A stretch of 53,918 nt of DNA from Ettlia oleoabundans (Eukaryota > Chlorophyta > Chlorophyceae > Chlamydomonadales). The notes beneath the pieces were generated by a model, which saw only the letters and a list, made by a program, of their open reading frames with translations, searched no databases and was not told where the DNA came from. Shown piece by piece: positions 20,323 to 32,028 of the stretch (its first letter is position 1; each line of letters opens with the position of its first letter). The DNA is taken from positions 1 through 53,918 of the forward strand of contig JAAMXP010000784.1 of NCBI GenBank assembly GCA_019693395.1, given 5' to 3'. Both the position numbers and the translations under genes were made by a program.

Positions 20323-21570
20323 CCTCTGGCGTGTGTGCTAAATAGTGGGAGAGGAATGCATTGTCGCGTAGCAGTGGGCGTTGGTCATTGGAGAAGTGCC
20401 GAACCCAATCAGACATCCTCTGAAGATGCCGCCATGGCATGCCAGGCTGGCCGCGCCTCGCCCCCGCTGACGGGACGTGGCAGTCCAGTGCGTGCATTTT
20501 GAAAAACTATGATGGAAAGTCTATGCAGTGCCACTGTCTACAATCTGGTTCACCGGTAAGCATACGGTAGCCACCGAACACACTCCACACGCCCCAGCAG
20601 CACTGCGCCCCTGCGCACCGACCTTAGCGTCCACACTGCTGTTTGAATGCAGTGAGCTTAGAAGGATTTACTTAGCCAGGCAGACGTATTGTTGGTCCGC
20701 TGATGGCACTCTGTATGCAAGTTTGTAAATTTTGTGTTACTTGAATGTGAAGCTGCAGGCTTTCAGCATTTCGGTTTGCAACACTCAACTCAAGATGGGA
20801 AGCAGAGTGATCTGGAAGCAGCAGCAGAGGAAGCTGATATAGAAGGTAATCAAGGTAGAGATAGAATGCCGGCAATGCGCCAGCCTGATACCAACGACAC
20901 TATCAAGGGGTGGGGTGGGGTGGGGTGGGGTGGGGGGGCGCAATTGTCCATCCAAAGCAGATAGGAACACAGGGGGAAGTGTTCTGCCGTCTTGGGCACA
21001 TGGAGAAAGACAGCAGCAGCAGAAACTCAATATGACAATGTGGCCAGCACATTGTGCCGCACTGTATGGGAAGAAGGGAGGTCAGAGATTGAACAGCTGC
21101 TCTGCATCAGGCACATCCCCTATACAAGGTGGCGGAGAGGGAAAGTAGCCTGCTGGCATGGGAAAAAAACGGGACCAGGAGCAGAGGTGCAGCGCAATGC
21201 AAAACTGCACTTGGGCTGTGTTGCATGGGTAACAGGCAGGTGATAGACAGAGGGTGGAAAAGCCAGAAAAAAGAGGGGAAAACAAGTTGGGAAGAAAGCT
21301 GGAAACACATGCAGAGAAGAAGGAGGTCTTGCGAGGACAGAGGTCACTGCAGTGAACAAGGTGAGGTTGGGTTTGGCCAGGTCAGTTGTTCATACACACA
21401 TGCCATTGATTCATGTTGCGAGGGTTTGGTAGGGTACTGTGGAACTGACTTTGGTACATTGGTTGTTCGGATGCTGGTTGGAGGGCGAACCCAGGTCAGG
21501 AGGAGGGGAAGGCTGCCACGCTGCATGGATGGGTGGCCACAGGGGTGCACAGCTGCATGGTGACTGCCTT
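20323..21570. other. Upstream of oligopeptidase gene, downstream of PP1-motif gene
   Basis: This 1.25-kb stretch lies between two minus-strand genes and has no recognised exon. It includes a GGGGT run at 20907-20938 and, from about 21130 to 21350, purine-rich sequence on the plus strand. Open frames exist but look like chance frames without family resemblance. Confidence 0.4.
20907..20938 (+). repeat. (GGGGT)5 G-run microsatellite
   Basis: Five GGGGT units end in seven G. The run has enough G-tracts to fold as a G-quadruplex. It lies about 585 bp upstream of the oligopeptidase start, in a non-coding stretch. Confidence 0.85.
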
Positions 21571-22591
21571 TCATTCCATCCAACCACGCAGGCCATAGAC
21601 AAGGGCGCCCGCCTGTACTGCGTCCAGGTGGATGTCAAACCAGGAGCCCCGGGGGCCCCTGCTGCGTATGCTGCTGGCAGCACTGTCCCCGCTCTCACCA
21701 GCCCAGTCAGCAATGGCTGCCAGCCCGCTGCTGACAGCGGTAGACAGGAAGTCGTGCATCCGTGCCGTGAATGACTTGGGCTTCTCCGCTGGCGGCTGCC
21801 GGCCTGTTGAGCAAAGTGCAGCAGGCACGGCGACGGTCGTTGCAATGATGCCGCTGCCCGCCGTGTGCGGCTGCTGAATCGCCACCTGCAGCCTTGACGG
21901 CTGGCCTTGCGATGTCAGCACTGGCTCCTGCTGCTCAAGGTAGCAGGGGTGGGGCGGGATCATGTCCAGCCAAGAGAAAGCCAAGGAGCCAGCAGGCGCC
22001 GGCCTGATGGTGAACGGCCTGGGCTTGTCGCTGGCGGAACGTTTGGGGACCTTGAGATTGGGAGCAGTTGATGCCTGCAGCAAAGCGAGGACGTGAATAG
22101 CAGGAGACTTTATCGTCAGACAATTGGAGGGGATTATGCGGGTGGACAACCGGGTGCTGGGAAGTGAGGTGCCCGCTCAGTCCGAGAGCATAAAGAACAG
22201 CAATTGTGAAAGCCACGGGTCAATCGTCTTTCGGCTGAGCGCAAGAAGCGTAACAACTCACGCATTGTTTTAGTTGCAAGATGCTGTCCGGGTTCAATAT
22301 GGCACGCCTCACCTCCTTTCGCAGGCGGTTGCTCACTGGGATGAGCGAGCGGCAATCCAAACCCGCTGCTACTGTTGTGATGCCATCATCATCCTGCCTG
22401 TCTTCGTAGTACAACGCGCAGCTAGACACATTGCGGGGAATGGAAGCCTGCCCGGCTTTGTTTTGGGGCAGGGGGGCTTTAAAGTACAGCGTCTGCGCAG
22501 GCCCAAAACGGACCCGCCGGCGGGAAGGGGTGGCCGTGCTGTCAGCGGGCCGCTCACGCCGCAGGATGCCGCGGGGCGCTGTCCCTGCCAT
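21571..22591 (-). CDS. Probable PP1-docking protein, otherwise unknown
   Basis: Exons are 22262-22591 and 21571-22074 with one phase-0 GT-AG intron, giving 277 residues. Near the N-terminus are two motifs in the order seen in several protein phosphatase 1 regulators: GILRR at residues 8-12 (SILK type) and RRRVRF at 24-29 (RVxF type), directly followed by GPAQTLYF. The middle is polar. The C-terminal exon carries two similar lysine-proline-phenylalanine stretches (DKPRPFTIRP, EKPKSFTARM) and a small helix-like part (FLSTAVSSGLAAIADWAG). I do not recognise the family. A PP1-targeting role is inference from the motif pair only; RVxF is short and common. The start is the first ATG ahead of the motifs, with no signal peptide. 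Confidence 0.65.
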
Positions 22592-22999
22592 TGTGGCGTT
22601 CAGTTCGCACTGTGTGGACGCCCTGCACCAGCACAAGGGGAGTCGGGGGTTGTCCCAGCCGCAGGCTAGCCGTACGCCGCTCCTTGTACTGACAATCACA
22701 TGCCTCCATACGCTTCGCAACCGGTGCCGTTGCAAGTCGGGAGCGGCATACGTGAGCTTTCGGGCCCAACCGTCTCACTCCCCCACTCACCCGTTGCAAT
22801 CAGCAAACAGCTGCCCTGATGGTACACACTCCTAGAATGAACCAGCAGCCGCTAAAAGGGGCCTTTTGAGGGCATGGGCCTGCCTGCGCGCAACCTACGT
22901 GTACTGCGCTCCTCTCTCTGCACAACCCTTGCGCATTTCACTTCTCGGTGGTTAAACGATACGCCACACCCTTGGGCGCGTCATGAGGAAGAGTGAGGC

Positions 23000-23041
23000 G
23001 GGGGAGAGCCCACCTCAGGAGGGGGAGAGCCCACCTCAGGA
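23000..23041. repeat. Perfect 21-bp tandem duplication
   Basis: Two identical 21-nt copies (23000-23020 and 23021-23041) start with GGGGGAGAGCCC. The length is a multiple of three, but no gene was recognised here. Confidence 0.85.
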
Positions 23042-23699
23042 GGGGGCGGTGGCGGCAGCGACTTTGCCTTCAAGGAAGTCCCATCCATGTCGCTGTCCAA
23101 CAATCATCAACCACATATGCCTCAGCATGCTACGTCACACTTCTGCTATGGCTATAGGCAAACTCCATTTCAGGGAAACGAGTTTTTCGAGGCCTAACCA
23201 CCCTGGTTGCTGCAGCGATATTCCAGCTCCTCTATGCGGACCGCAGTGAGGCAGTGGGAACCCTAGCATTGGATGACGACGTGTTCCCTGGGCCAAGTAA
23301 AGAGACCGCGTGACCACTTGCAGCAACACCATGGGCTTGTGTTTGACGTGCAGCAGTAGGTGCAGGACCAGAATCAGGAGACAGCAGTGCCGTCAGTTGC
23401 AGCCACTGGACATTTCTGCTGCAGCAGCAGTGCTGGCACAATGAATGCATGCAGCCACGGCAACTGGAGCGAAAAGTTCTGATCACTATACACCCGGCCA
23501 CCTCCGTATATAATTTCCCAGTTTTCACAACCTTGGACCCACCCAGCCATGGGTGCAGCCTTGTATATTAACCCTTCACCTCTTTATTGCAACTCCATTC
23601 CTCTGCTGAACAGAGCCTTCAGGGCTAAGAGCTGTAAGGTTAGATAACTTACAAGCAGTTTTCCCATCATCATTTATATAAGAGCAATACACTAATCAA

Positions 23700-23704
23700 T
23701 TACA
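23700..23704 (-). terminator. TGTAA poly(A) signal candidate, LRR gene
   Basis: TGTAA on the minus strand lies 28 nt past the LRR gene stop. A second one at 23649-23653 is about 80 nt past the stop and may be the real signal. Confidence 0.35.
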
Positions 23705-23731
23705 AGCAGAAATGAAACTGACCATCACGTC

Positions 23732-26700
23732 TCACACCATACCACCATCGCTGGGCAAAAGCGCCAGTCGGCTGTGCACCCGCAGCACGTCAAGCTCTGT
23801 CTCCTGGCTCCACCTAGCTGCATCTGTCTCCTCGCGCTGCTGCCTTTGGTCCTTCTGCCCTTTAGGCGTCCATGCTACAGTGTCAGCCAGCGCGCCAGGT
23901 GCCTCAGAACGGGAGCGGAAAAGGCGCTTCTGCCGTGAGCGCCGCGCCGTCAGGTCCACGCCTCGATCCGCTGCATGCGCCGCCACCTGCCACTGGTGGC
24001 GCTCAGGTGAGGGCATACCAGACCCCGGCGAAGGAGAGCGGTGCTCCTGCTCATGGATTGGGGCCGAGCGGGGAGTGGTGGCGGCAGGCATAGAGGGCGC
24101 CAGGCGGCCGTGTGGGGTGACCATTGGTACCTGCACAAACAAAATGTGGATCCAAAAGGCCGGTGAAACAACTTTGGCGCTGCTAGTAATCAGCGCGCTG
24201 ACAACGGCAGGCGAATGCAACAATAACTGCCTTGTCAAGCCTACACCTGCTGGTCACCTCACCTGGATGTAGCCAGCGTGCTTCTCGTGCCAAGAATTGG
24301 GGATGGTGAGGGGCTTGACACGTTCGCCCCTGGCTGCAGGCGCCTTGTGCTCAGCGGCAGTGGCGGTGGCAGCCAGCGAGAAGGTGTGCAGGGTGGCCAG
24401 CTTGCCGCCCATGCTCTCAGGAGCGGCACCGTGCATGGAGGAGAAGCCGACCGACCTTTCCCGCTGCAGCAGCTGAAGCTGGATGCGCTGCCTGCGCACA
24501 TACACTACCATGGTACCCACAGCTGCCAAGCTGGCGAGCGTCAGGCTGAGACACACTCCTGCAGGCGCAGAATGGCAGCACAGCATTTGGTGTGGATGAA
24601 CCGTTTCCAGGCAAAAAAGATTTCTATCTTGATTGCAGTGTGCAAACCTGCACCACCTGCACATGTGTTCTCGCATACGGCACGCCACCAACAACAATTG
24701 ATGCAACTGCCCAGCAGAATTGCCCCTGCCCTGCCGCCTGCACGTTATCACCCATGACATAGCCGTTATACTCACCCAGAACCACTCCAGCCAGCGTGCC
24801 ACTTGTGTGGACCATGATGCAGCTCTGGTCAATGTTGGTGGCTTCTGTGTGTACCCGCGTACCCGCCCGCCATGCAGGCTGCCCTCCACAAATGCCCACG
24901 TTGCTACCCAGGTTGAGCGCTATCAGCGAGGGCATGTGTGTCCAGGAGGCTGGGATGGCGCCCTGCAGGGATGAGAGGTCGGTTTATCCACCCAAGGAGC
25001 CCCCATGGCAATCAATTGGAGGACATGCCGTGCAGACAAGCGAAGTTTTGCCGCCAACGCACAAGATGCGTCGGGCGCTATATGGGCACTTGACAGCTGG
25101 TTTGACCAGAGGAGGCTGCCTCCACACCCTCCATGCACCCACCCACCACTACAGCCCCCTGCCGTTGTCCCCACCACTCACCTCCAGGTTGTTGCTGGCC
25201 AGGTGCAGCTCTTCAAGCCCGCTAAGCTCTTTCCACCCCTCTGGCAGCGGCCCAGACAGGTAGTTGCCCGAGGCTTCCAGAGAGTCAAGTGAAGACAGCG
25301 CACCCCACTGGGGCGGCAGGCTCCCTGTAAGCGCATTCTGGGCCAGGTTTCTGCATTCGTGGGTAAAGAGCATGTGTTGGGTCCGTTGATTCGACATGGA
25401 AGCGATTCAAGGCCAACACAATAAGCATCCGTCTGATCTGCATGCTTGAAAAGCCATGCAGACGGCAACAGTGTAAGAGGTACTCACAGGACAGCCAGAT
25501 TGCTGAGCGCTGCCCAGCCGGCAGGCAGGGTGCCGTTGAGCCTGTTTCCCCTCAGGAGCAGCTGCTTGAGGCTGCGGATGTCTGCCCAGGAGGGCGGCAG
25601 GCCCCCGGAGACTCCTGTGTTGGATAGGTCTACCGCTGACAGGTGCCTCAAGCCAGCCCAAGAAGCTGGCAGGCTGGCGTTGGGTGCGTTGTTTCCAGCC
25701 AGCACCACTTTCTCCAGCTTTGTCAGATACCCTAGGGGTTCCAGAGAAGAAACCCTCAGCCCAGCGTCAGCCAAGTTGAGCATGACAACTCTGCCACCCC
25801 GACAGCTGACTCCCGCCCAGGCATCGGCTGCGCAAGGGTTGGCCTGCGGCAGCCAGTCAGCAAGACCGCCGTGAACCTGCTGCGCCGCCACGCCTCCCTT
25901 GAATGCCAGCAAAGCAGCAGCGTCTCCCTCCCAGCTGCAGGATGCAGCCAGACCCGAGCCCTTCTTGCTAGAGCCTGCCGCCAAGACTGCCTGGGCCAGC
26001 TGAGGAGGCACAAAGCCACATAGCTCCTCATTGTCACCAAGGCCAATGCGGTATGCTCGGTCAGCCAGTGCGGCCCACTCAGTCGGCACAGCCTGCAGCC
26101 TCAGCAGCAGAAGTCCTTAAAGATGAAGTGGCCAGACCGGTAGGGACAGGTTTGAACCCACTGCACCTTGGCATCCTGGCAAGAACCCAAGTTTTGACTA
26201 ACTCCACATCTGGCCAAGGAGATAAATCAGCCCATGTGCCAGCTACGCTAATATGCAACAATGGTGTTGCAAATCTGCGTTGCGGCTGGGCAGACGCTAA
26301 CCACAGGCAGCACAGCAGTACAGCTTTCCTCACCCTCACTCACCCCGGTCAGCTGGTTGCCCTGGAGCGACAGAACCTGCAGGCTGCCCATGCGCGCCCA
26401 TGCAGGCGGCAAGCCACCGCTGAGCCTGTTGCCGGAAAGGTCAAGGGATGTGGCCTGCTGGAAAAAACCCCAGTCAGGTGGCAAGCTGCCTGTCAGCAAG
26501 TTTCCTGCCAGGTCCAATTGCAGCAGACCTTGAAGTTCTTTCCACTCTCGAGGGAGGCTGCCACTCAGCGCATTGCGAACCAGTGCCAGCCTGACCAGCA
26601 TGCGCTGCCGTGCCCATGCCGCCGGCAGGCTGCCGGTGAGTTTGTTGTTGGAGAGGTCCATCAGGAATAGGTGGCCCATGGAGGACCAGGCCACAGGCAG

Positions 26701-27510
26701 GCTGCCGTTCAGTGCGTTGCCAGACAGGCTCCTGCAAACAGAACGGGCCAATGCATACGTACAGCTCAATTGCATGAATTATGCTGCTAATCTTTCCCAT
26801 GCTGGTATAATGCCAGGCTTCACAAGGCCTTGTGGCCGGGTGCTTACAGGTACTGGATGCTCTCCAGCGTGTTCCAAGCGGGAGGCAATGGGCCGGTCAG
26901 CTGGTTGCTGTCCAGGAACAGGCGCTCCAGGCTAGACAGCTGGGACCAGCGTGCTGGCAGCCGCCCAGTCAGCACATTCCCTGCCAAGTTGCTGCAGACA
27001 AGGCAGAGGGCGTTTGGGGGCGGGCAAGAGCATGCGAGGCAGGAGCGAACCCAATTTGACGTCCAGCTGACACTCACATCTGCTGAAGAGAGGTCAGTTG
27101 CGCCAATTCGGGTGATAAGGATCCCCGAAGGCCTACACGGGGCAGCCGCAGTGCAGTCACCACTGTACTGTCGCAAGTGACGCCAGTCCAAGTGCAGAGA
27201 TCGGTGCTCCTCCGCCAATCCGACAGCGCTTCCTGGTTGTTGCCGCGAGCCGCATTGGCAAAGTCCAATAGCACGTCAGCTGCAACAGGACATGCTTGGT
27301 TGATTACAAAAGTGCGATGGCAGCGTGTAGCACCCAGCAGGCGGCAGCGCAACTTGCAGAGCTGGGGGTGGAGGCGGCCTGGCAGCCGGCACACCCAACT
27401 GCAGGCGCCCATCTACCGAACCCACCTGGATTCCAACCGGTCGCCTGCAAGGACAGCCGCGCCTGCAGGAGAAGCAAGAGCCAAAAGATGGTGCGGAACC
27501 AACGCCCCAT
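23732..27510 (-). CDS. LRR transmembrane protein with two LRRNT-LRR modules, no kinase
   Basis: Exons are 27426-27510, 27078-27279, 26848-26991, 26344-26731, 25488-26092, 25182-25350, 24776-24962, 24263-24558 and 23732-24130, giving 824 residues. A signal peptide (TIFWLLLLLQARLSLQ) leads into a plant-type LRRNT cap (LLDFANAARG, CTWTGVTC) and LRRs of the LxGxLPxxW type. After about 300 residues a second cap appears within one continuous exon (AALLAFKGGVAAQ, WAGVSCRGGRVVMLNL), followed by more LRRs and an end motif (LNLGSNVGICGG). A membrane helix (SLTLASLAAVGTMVVYV, about 595-615) leads to about 205 cytoplasmic residues rich in Ser, Pro, Arg and Gln, with no kinase. It is therefore receptor-like-protein architecture. 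The ligand is unknown. It is divergent from the subtilisin gene, 299 bp away. Confidence 0.9.
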
Positions 27511-27809
27511 CTTCGTGTCGCGTCGGCCTCTGCGTGGGCCACAAGGTGCAAGAGCTGGTTCAGAGTGCTTTTAAAGACGTCTGCTATCGCGAATGGAGTA
27601 AAGAAGTGGGCACCAGGCCGCCAGCTCAGCCCTGTCAACCAACAAACCTCAGGGGACGCCTTGGACGTCCTGAAGCACTTTTCTTCCGCCAATGTCACTG
27701 CCTTGAAGGCTATCAGTAGCCTTCAACAGTAGCCCGATTCCGGACGCCCACTCCCAACCGCCATGGCCACTTCGCGCCTCCCGTGACGCTCTGCGGATAG
27801 ACGGTTCTA
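27511..27809. promoter_or_regulatory. Shared upstream region, LRR protein / subtilisin
   Basis: Only 299 bp separate the two divergent start codons, so the promoters must be adjacent or shared. No TATA box or obvious palindrome was found. Confidence 0.45.
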
Positions 27810-30800
27810 ATGCGCTATCGGGTTGCTCCAACTGGCATGACGGCAGGAAGGCAGCCGGTCCCAAGGCCGCCCCGCCAATGCCGATGCAGCGGCACTGCCT
27901 TGCGGCCTCTCCTCCACCTGCTCTGCCTGTGTGCTGCCTTTTTGTCAGTCCCAGCAGCAGCCAGCAACCAGCGGGACGTCAAAGATTATGTGGTGGTATT
28001 CAAGCGCGGATTTGATGCAGCAAAAGTTCAGGCGCTCTGCGCCGAGCACGAGGATGAGGAGCACCAACGTAGCGGCGCAGCGGCAGCTTTCCGTGGCCTC
28101 TGCCGCAAGCGCTTCTCTGCGGTGCTCAACGGTTTTGTAGGTATGGTTTTTCGGGAATGCGATGTTGAGCTGCTTATGATTCCATTGAATCTGCTGCAAG
28201 CAGTTGCAAGGCTGCCTCGTGCTCGCCTGCCAGCACCCACCTGTCACCATCTGCTTTGTGCTTCGCGGCTAGCTTGTGCAGGCACGTTGTCCCGGGCGGA
28301 TGTATCAGCTCTCTTAGAAACCTACGCATCTGCTATTGACCATATAGAGCGCGACTCGCTCTTCACAGTCACGGGGGAGCCGCAGCCAGAGTGGCTATAC
28401 TCAGACGTGGTGCCGGAAGCTGCACGGCAGAGCCGGCGCCGCCACCTGCTTGTGGACGCGCGTCGTGCAAAACACCATGCGGCAGTGGCCCGCCGACGCA
28501 AGCTCCCAGAAGAGCAGCAGTCCTCTCACCAGCAACAGATCAACCCCGCTTGGAATCTTGACCGCGTTGACCAGCGGGCTCTGCCCCTGGACCACCTATA
28601 TCACTATGACGCCACTGGCACAGGCGTCAACGTGTGAGTGTTGTGGGAGGGCAAGGCTACGCCAGCTGCCACAGGGAGCGGCGTGCTGTTGCTGCTTCAG
28701 GTTCAGCTGTCGCTGATGTGCAGGTGCATCTGCTGGCAGGGGGCAAGCCTGTATTTGCGGGAGCGGTGGGCATTTCTGGTCATGTTATGCTCAAGACTAA
28801 GAAGCAAACAGGTCGTAACCTTTCCATTAGCGCTTGGTGCCTTATGCTGTTGCTGCAGGTACTTGCTTGACACCGGCATCCGTTTTTCACATCAGGAATT
28901 TCGTACACAGGCGGGTGATGGCTTTATCAGAGCCCACCACGGCTTCTCCGTTTTTGGAGACAACAATTCCAGCGATTGCAACGGCCATGGCACGCACACT
29001 GCAGCGACAGTGGGGGGGCTGAGCTATGGTGTGGCCAAGAACGTGACGCTGTGGGCGGTCCGCGCAATGGATTGTGCTGGCGGCGCCAGGGTGTCGGCCA
29101 TCCTAGATGTAAGTACTTTCAACAGCCGTCTAATCACAGTGGGTGCTGGAGTTTTTGAGTCAAAACTGCTGTATAGAGCTACTTTCCCAGGCTCAGCTGC
29201 TGGTCAACTGCTCTGCAAGCCTCCCCTAACCTGTTAGCTTCATGCCTCTCTCCCACTCGCCACTGCAGGCCTTTGAGTGGATTGCCGTCAATGCCATCCA
29301 ACCTGCAGTGGTGAGCATGAGTGTGGCAGGGGACATCAGCCCCGCAGTGAATGAGGCAGCCCGGCGGCTGGTGGAGGACCACCTCATTCCCATGGTGGTG
29401 GCAGCGGGCAACAGCCAGGACAATGCTTGCCTCATGTCACCGGCAAGCAGCCCCTGGGTGATGAGCGTGGGCGCTGCCGATGACCAGGACCGACGTTGGG
29501 TCAAGTCCAATTGGTGGGTGGGTACAGGGGGGATGAAGCGATGTTTGAGGTTTGGTTGCTAAAGCTGAGCTGTTTAGCACCATATCGCTGCTGCCCTGCA
29601 CCCTGAGGGAATTGGTCAGTCTGCTTTGCTGCATCTTTTGAACAGCGTGTGCCCCAGCTCACATCCCCCCCCACCCGCCAAGTCAACCACCCACACATGC
29701 ATGCGCACACACACACGCGCGCACAATGCTTGCCACCTGCAGGGGCCCTTGCGTGGATGTGCACGGCCCTGGTGTGTCTGTGCTGAGCGCTAGCTCCCAG
29801 TCAGACAGCGCAGCCCAGCTGAAGACAGGCACCTCCATGGCCACCCCGCATGTGACGGGAGTGGTGGCACTCTACCTTGAAAGACACCCGGTGCGCACAC
29901 GGTGTTCTCTGGTTGTTAGGTTGTTGGCTTGGCGAGCTGGCTATTTCCACAATCCGGCAACCCCAGCTGTCGTTGCCCAAGCATCAAAGGCTCCAGTCTA
30001 CAACCACACTGCCTGCCTGCCTTCATGCCTCATGTGCCTGCTGGCTGCAGGGTGCATCCCCTCAGGAGCTGAGGCAGAAGGTGAACAGTGCCGCCAGCCC
30101 AGATGCGGTGCGGGATGATCCCGAAGGTTATGGCAGCTGGAACCCCGCCGGCAACCCCAATTCACTGGACATCAGCACCACACCCAACCGCCTGCTGTAC
30201 TCCATGCTGGCCTCCCAGGCGCTGCTCAGCCCCAATATCATCTCTGTGGATGCCGCCACTGACAGCCCCATCCAAGTGTCACTAGCTCTGAGCACAGAGC
30301 CTAATGCGGATGTTGTTGTCAGGTGGGCACGCTGGTGGCAGTGCCTGCTTAACTTGCAACTCACGGGTCAGAATGAGTCGTAGAGGAGCGCAAAGGTATG
30401 GACCAAGCAAGTTTATTTGAGCGATAAACTATCTGAAGTTGGTTGGCTCCACCAATGCTGAGTGCTCATGTGTCTTCGCTCAAGCAGTTGTGTCAAGCTG
30501 CTCCCTACCCTTCACCCTGACGGGTGTGCAGTGTGACCGTGCCAAAGGCAGGCTGGGTCAACAGCTCACTGGCAGTTGTCGCCCCCAGCCAAATCATCAT
30601 TCCACCAGGTTCCTGGAGCACCCCGCAAACGCTGTTCGTGCAGCCTTTGGAGCTGGTGGACGGGACGTACCACATTACGCTGCACTTCACGTGAGCAAGA
30701 ATTAGGGGCTTGTGGTTGCCTGGTGCAGGATAACTACCCTGTTTTGCCACTCGCAACTGACCCATGTCATGGGACACCGTATCATCCGGGGTCTCTGCTT

Positions 30801-32028
30801 CTTTCTTGTCTGTGTGAGTGTCGCCCGCCTGCCCACGCTTCTCCAGCAGAATGGTTGAGGTAGTCAACATGTGCGCCGTCGTTGTGCCATGCAGGAGCTC
30901 CGATCCGCGCTTTGAAGGTGGCATGCACACCCTCAAAGTGGTGGACCAGCGGCCACCGACAGGTGACAGCTTGCAGCACCCACGAGTCATTACGCAGCTG
31001 CCCTTCACCGACACAGATGTCTCCTCGCGCTTCAGCAGCAAGTACCTCTTCTCAGGCAGCAGCCACATGGTAAGTCGCACAAGTGGGGCCAGACTGAAGC
31101 GGCCAGGTGGCAGCAGTGCAACGTGTAAACATTGATTAAGGTTGACAGGGATGGTAGGCCCACCCCTAACACGTCAAATGCCTGCCAACAGACTCTATGC
31201 AGTGCTATCTGTGGTGATGGAATGCCTTGCTGTTCGCCTGCCTCCATGAGTGGCATACACCCTTCCCAGGCTTCTCACGTCAACAGTTTTTGCTGCCATG
31301 AATGCTCAATGTGTGTGTGTGTATATGCGTGTATGCAGAGCCTCCACGGTGGTGCCCCTGATGTGGTGTATGCCTACACAGCGCCAGCCACCATGGCCGT
31401 AGAAGTGTCCACCTGCGGCTCCCTGTATGACACACAGCTCTACATACTCGACGACCCCAACAACATGCAGGCGCGTCTGCTGCGGTGTTATCGTGATGGG
31501 GTGCTTGGGCTGCTGTACTGGAGCTGCAGGTTGTCTGTACTTTGAAGCTGCAAGGTGTGTGTGGGTGCCGAGTGTATAGTAAAGGGTGGTTCTTGCCCAG
31601 CCCCACGGATGTCGTGAGTCTGCCGTGTGATCACTCAATGCTACCCTATCTGGCTCAAAGCACCAGCTTGCCATGTCCACCACGTCTGAACGGATGCTGT
31701 GTGCACTGCCAGCGCCCCCTCGTCTCCTTTTGTCGGGAACAGCTATCAGCTGGCTGGCTTGTTGTGCCAACACCAAGTGCTGCATGTTGGGCTGGCCCCC
31801 ATGGGACCACCCACCTCACCCCACCCACAATTTACGTGTGCTGTGACGCAGGCGTTTGTGGGCAATGACGACGACCCCAGCTGCTCAAACCCCAAGGCCA
31901 GCCGGCTGAGCACAACGTTCCAAGCAGGGGTGACGTACTACATTGTTGTGGATGGTTTCAGTGGCGGCTGGCTGGAGTCCCAGGGAATGTACACCCTCGC
32001 CATCACATCATCAACAGCCACATCATAG
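27810..32028 (+). CDS. Secreted subtilisin-like serine protease (S8) with C-terminal PPC-like domain
   Basis: Exons are 27810-28140, 28282-28633, 28859-29108, 29269-29513, 29743-29890, 30051-30322, 30532-30690, 30895-31069, 31339-31470 and 31852-32028, giving 746 residues. A signal peptide (LLHLLCLCAAFLSVPAAA) precedes an inhibitor-I9-like propeptide (DYVVVFKRGFDAAKV) and a basic linker. The catalytic residues are Asp near 232 (LLDTGI), His near 271 (NGHGTHTAATVGG), oxyanion Asn near 359 (VVAAGN) and Ser near 424 (GTSMATPHVTG), as in the proteinase K branch. The C-terminal part has beta-rich segments and ends in a domain like bacterial pre-peptidase C-terminal domains (VVYAYTAPATMAVEVSTCGS, YYIVVDGFSGG). 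The last intron has a GC donor (CAG/GCGCGT). An in-frame ATG at 27837 is an alternative start. Confidence 0.92.

Larger units (their letters stand above)
22592..23731. other. Intergenic, between LRR gene and PP1-motif gene
   Basis: This 1.14-kb stretch lies between two minus-strand genes. It should hold the LRR gene 3-prime UTR on the right and the promoter of the PP1-motif gene on the left. It includes a perfect 21-bp tandem duplication. An open frame over the duplication (22983-23249, plus strand) has no other coding support. Confidence 0.4.

Noticed and set aside
21129..21563. Open frame of 144 codons on the plus strand
   Set aside because: Purine-rich spacer sequence with Trp/Cys-rich translation, no domain and no splice context.
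22983..23249. Open frame of 88 codons on the plus strand over the 21-bp duplication
   Set aside because: No family resemblance and poor composition after the repeat. It lies in the spacer between two minus-strand genes.
25484..26089. Second, separate LRR gene starting in the middle of the LRR locus
   Set aside because: The end of module one and the cap of module two lie in the same open exon, and all phases connect.
29690..29730. CA/CG dinucleotide run as a regulatory site
   Set aside because: A short microsatellite inside a subtilisin intron, common in such genomes.
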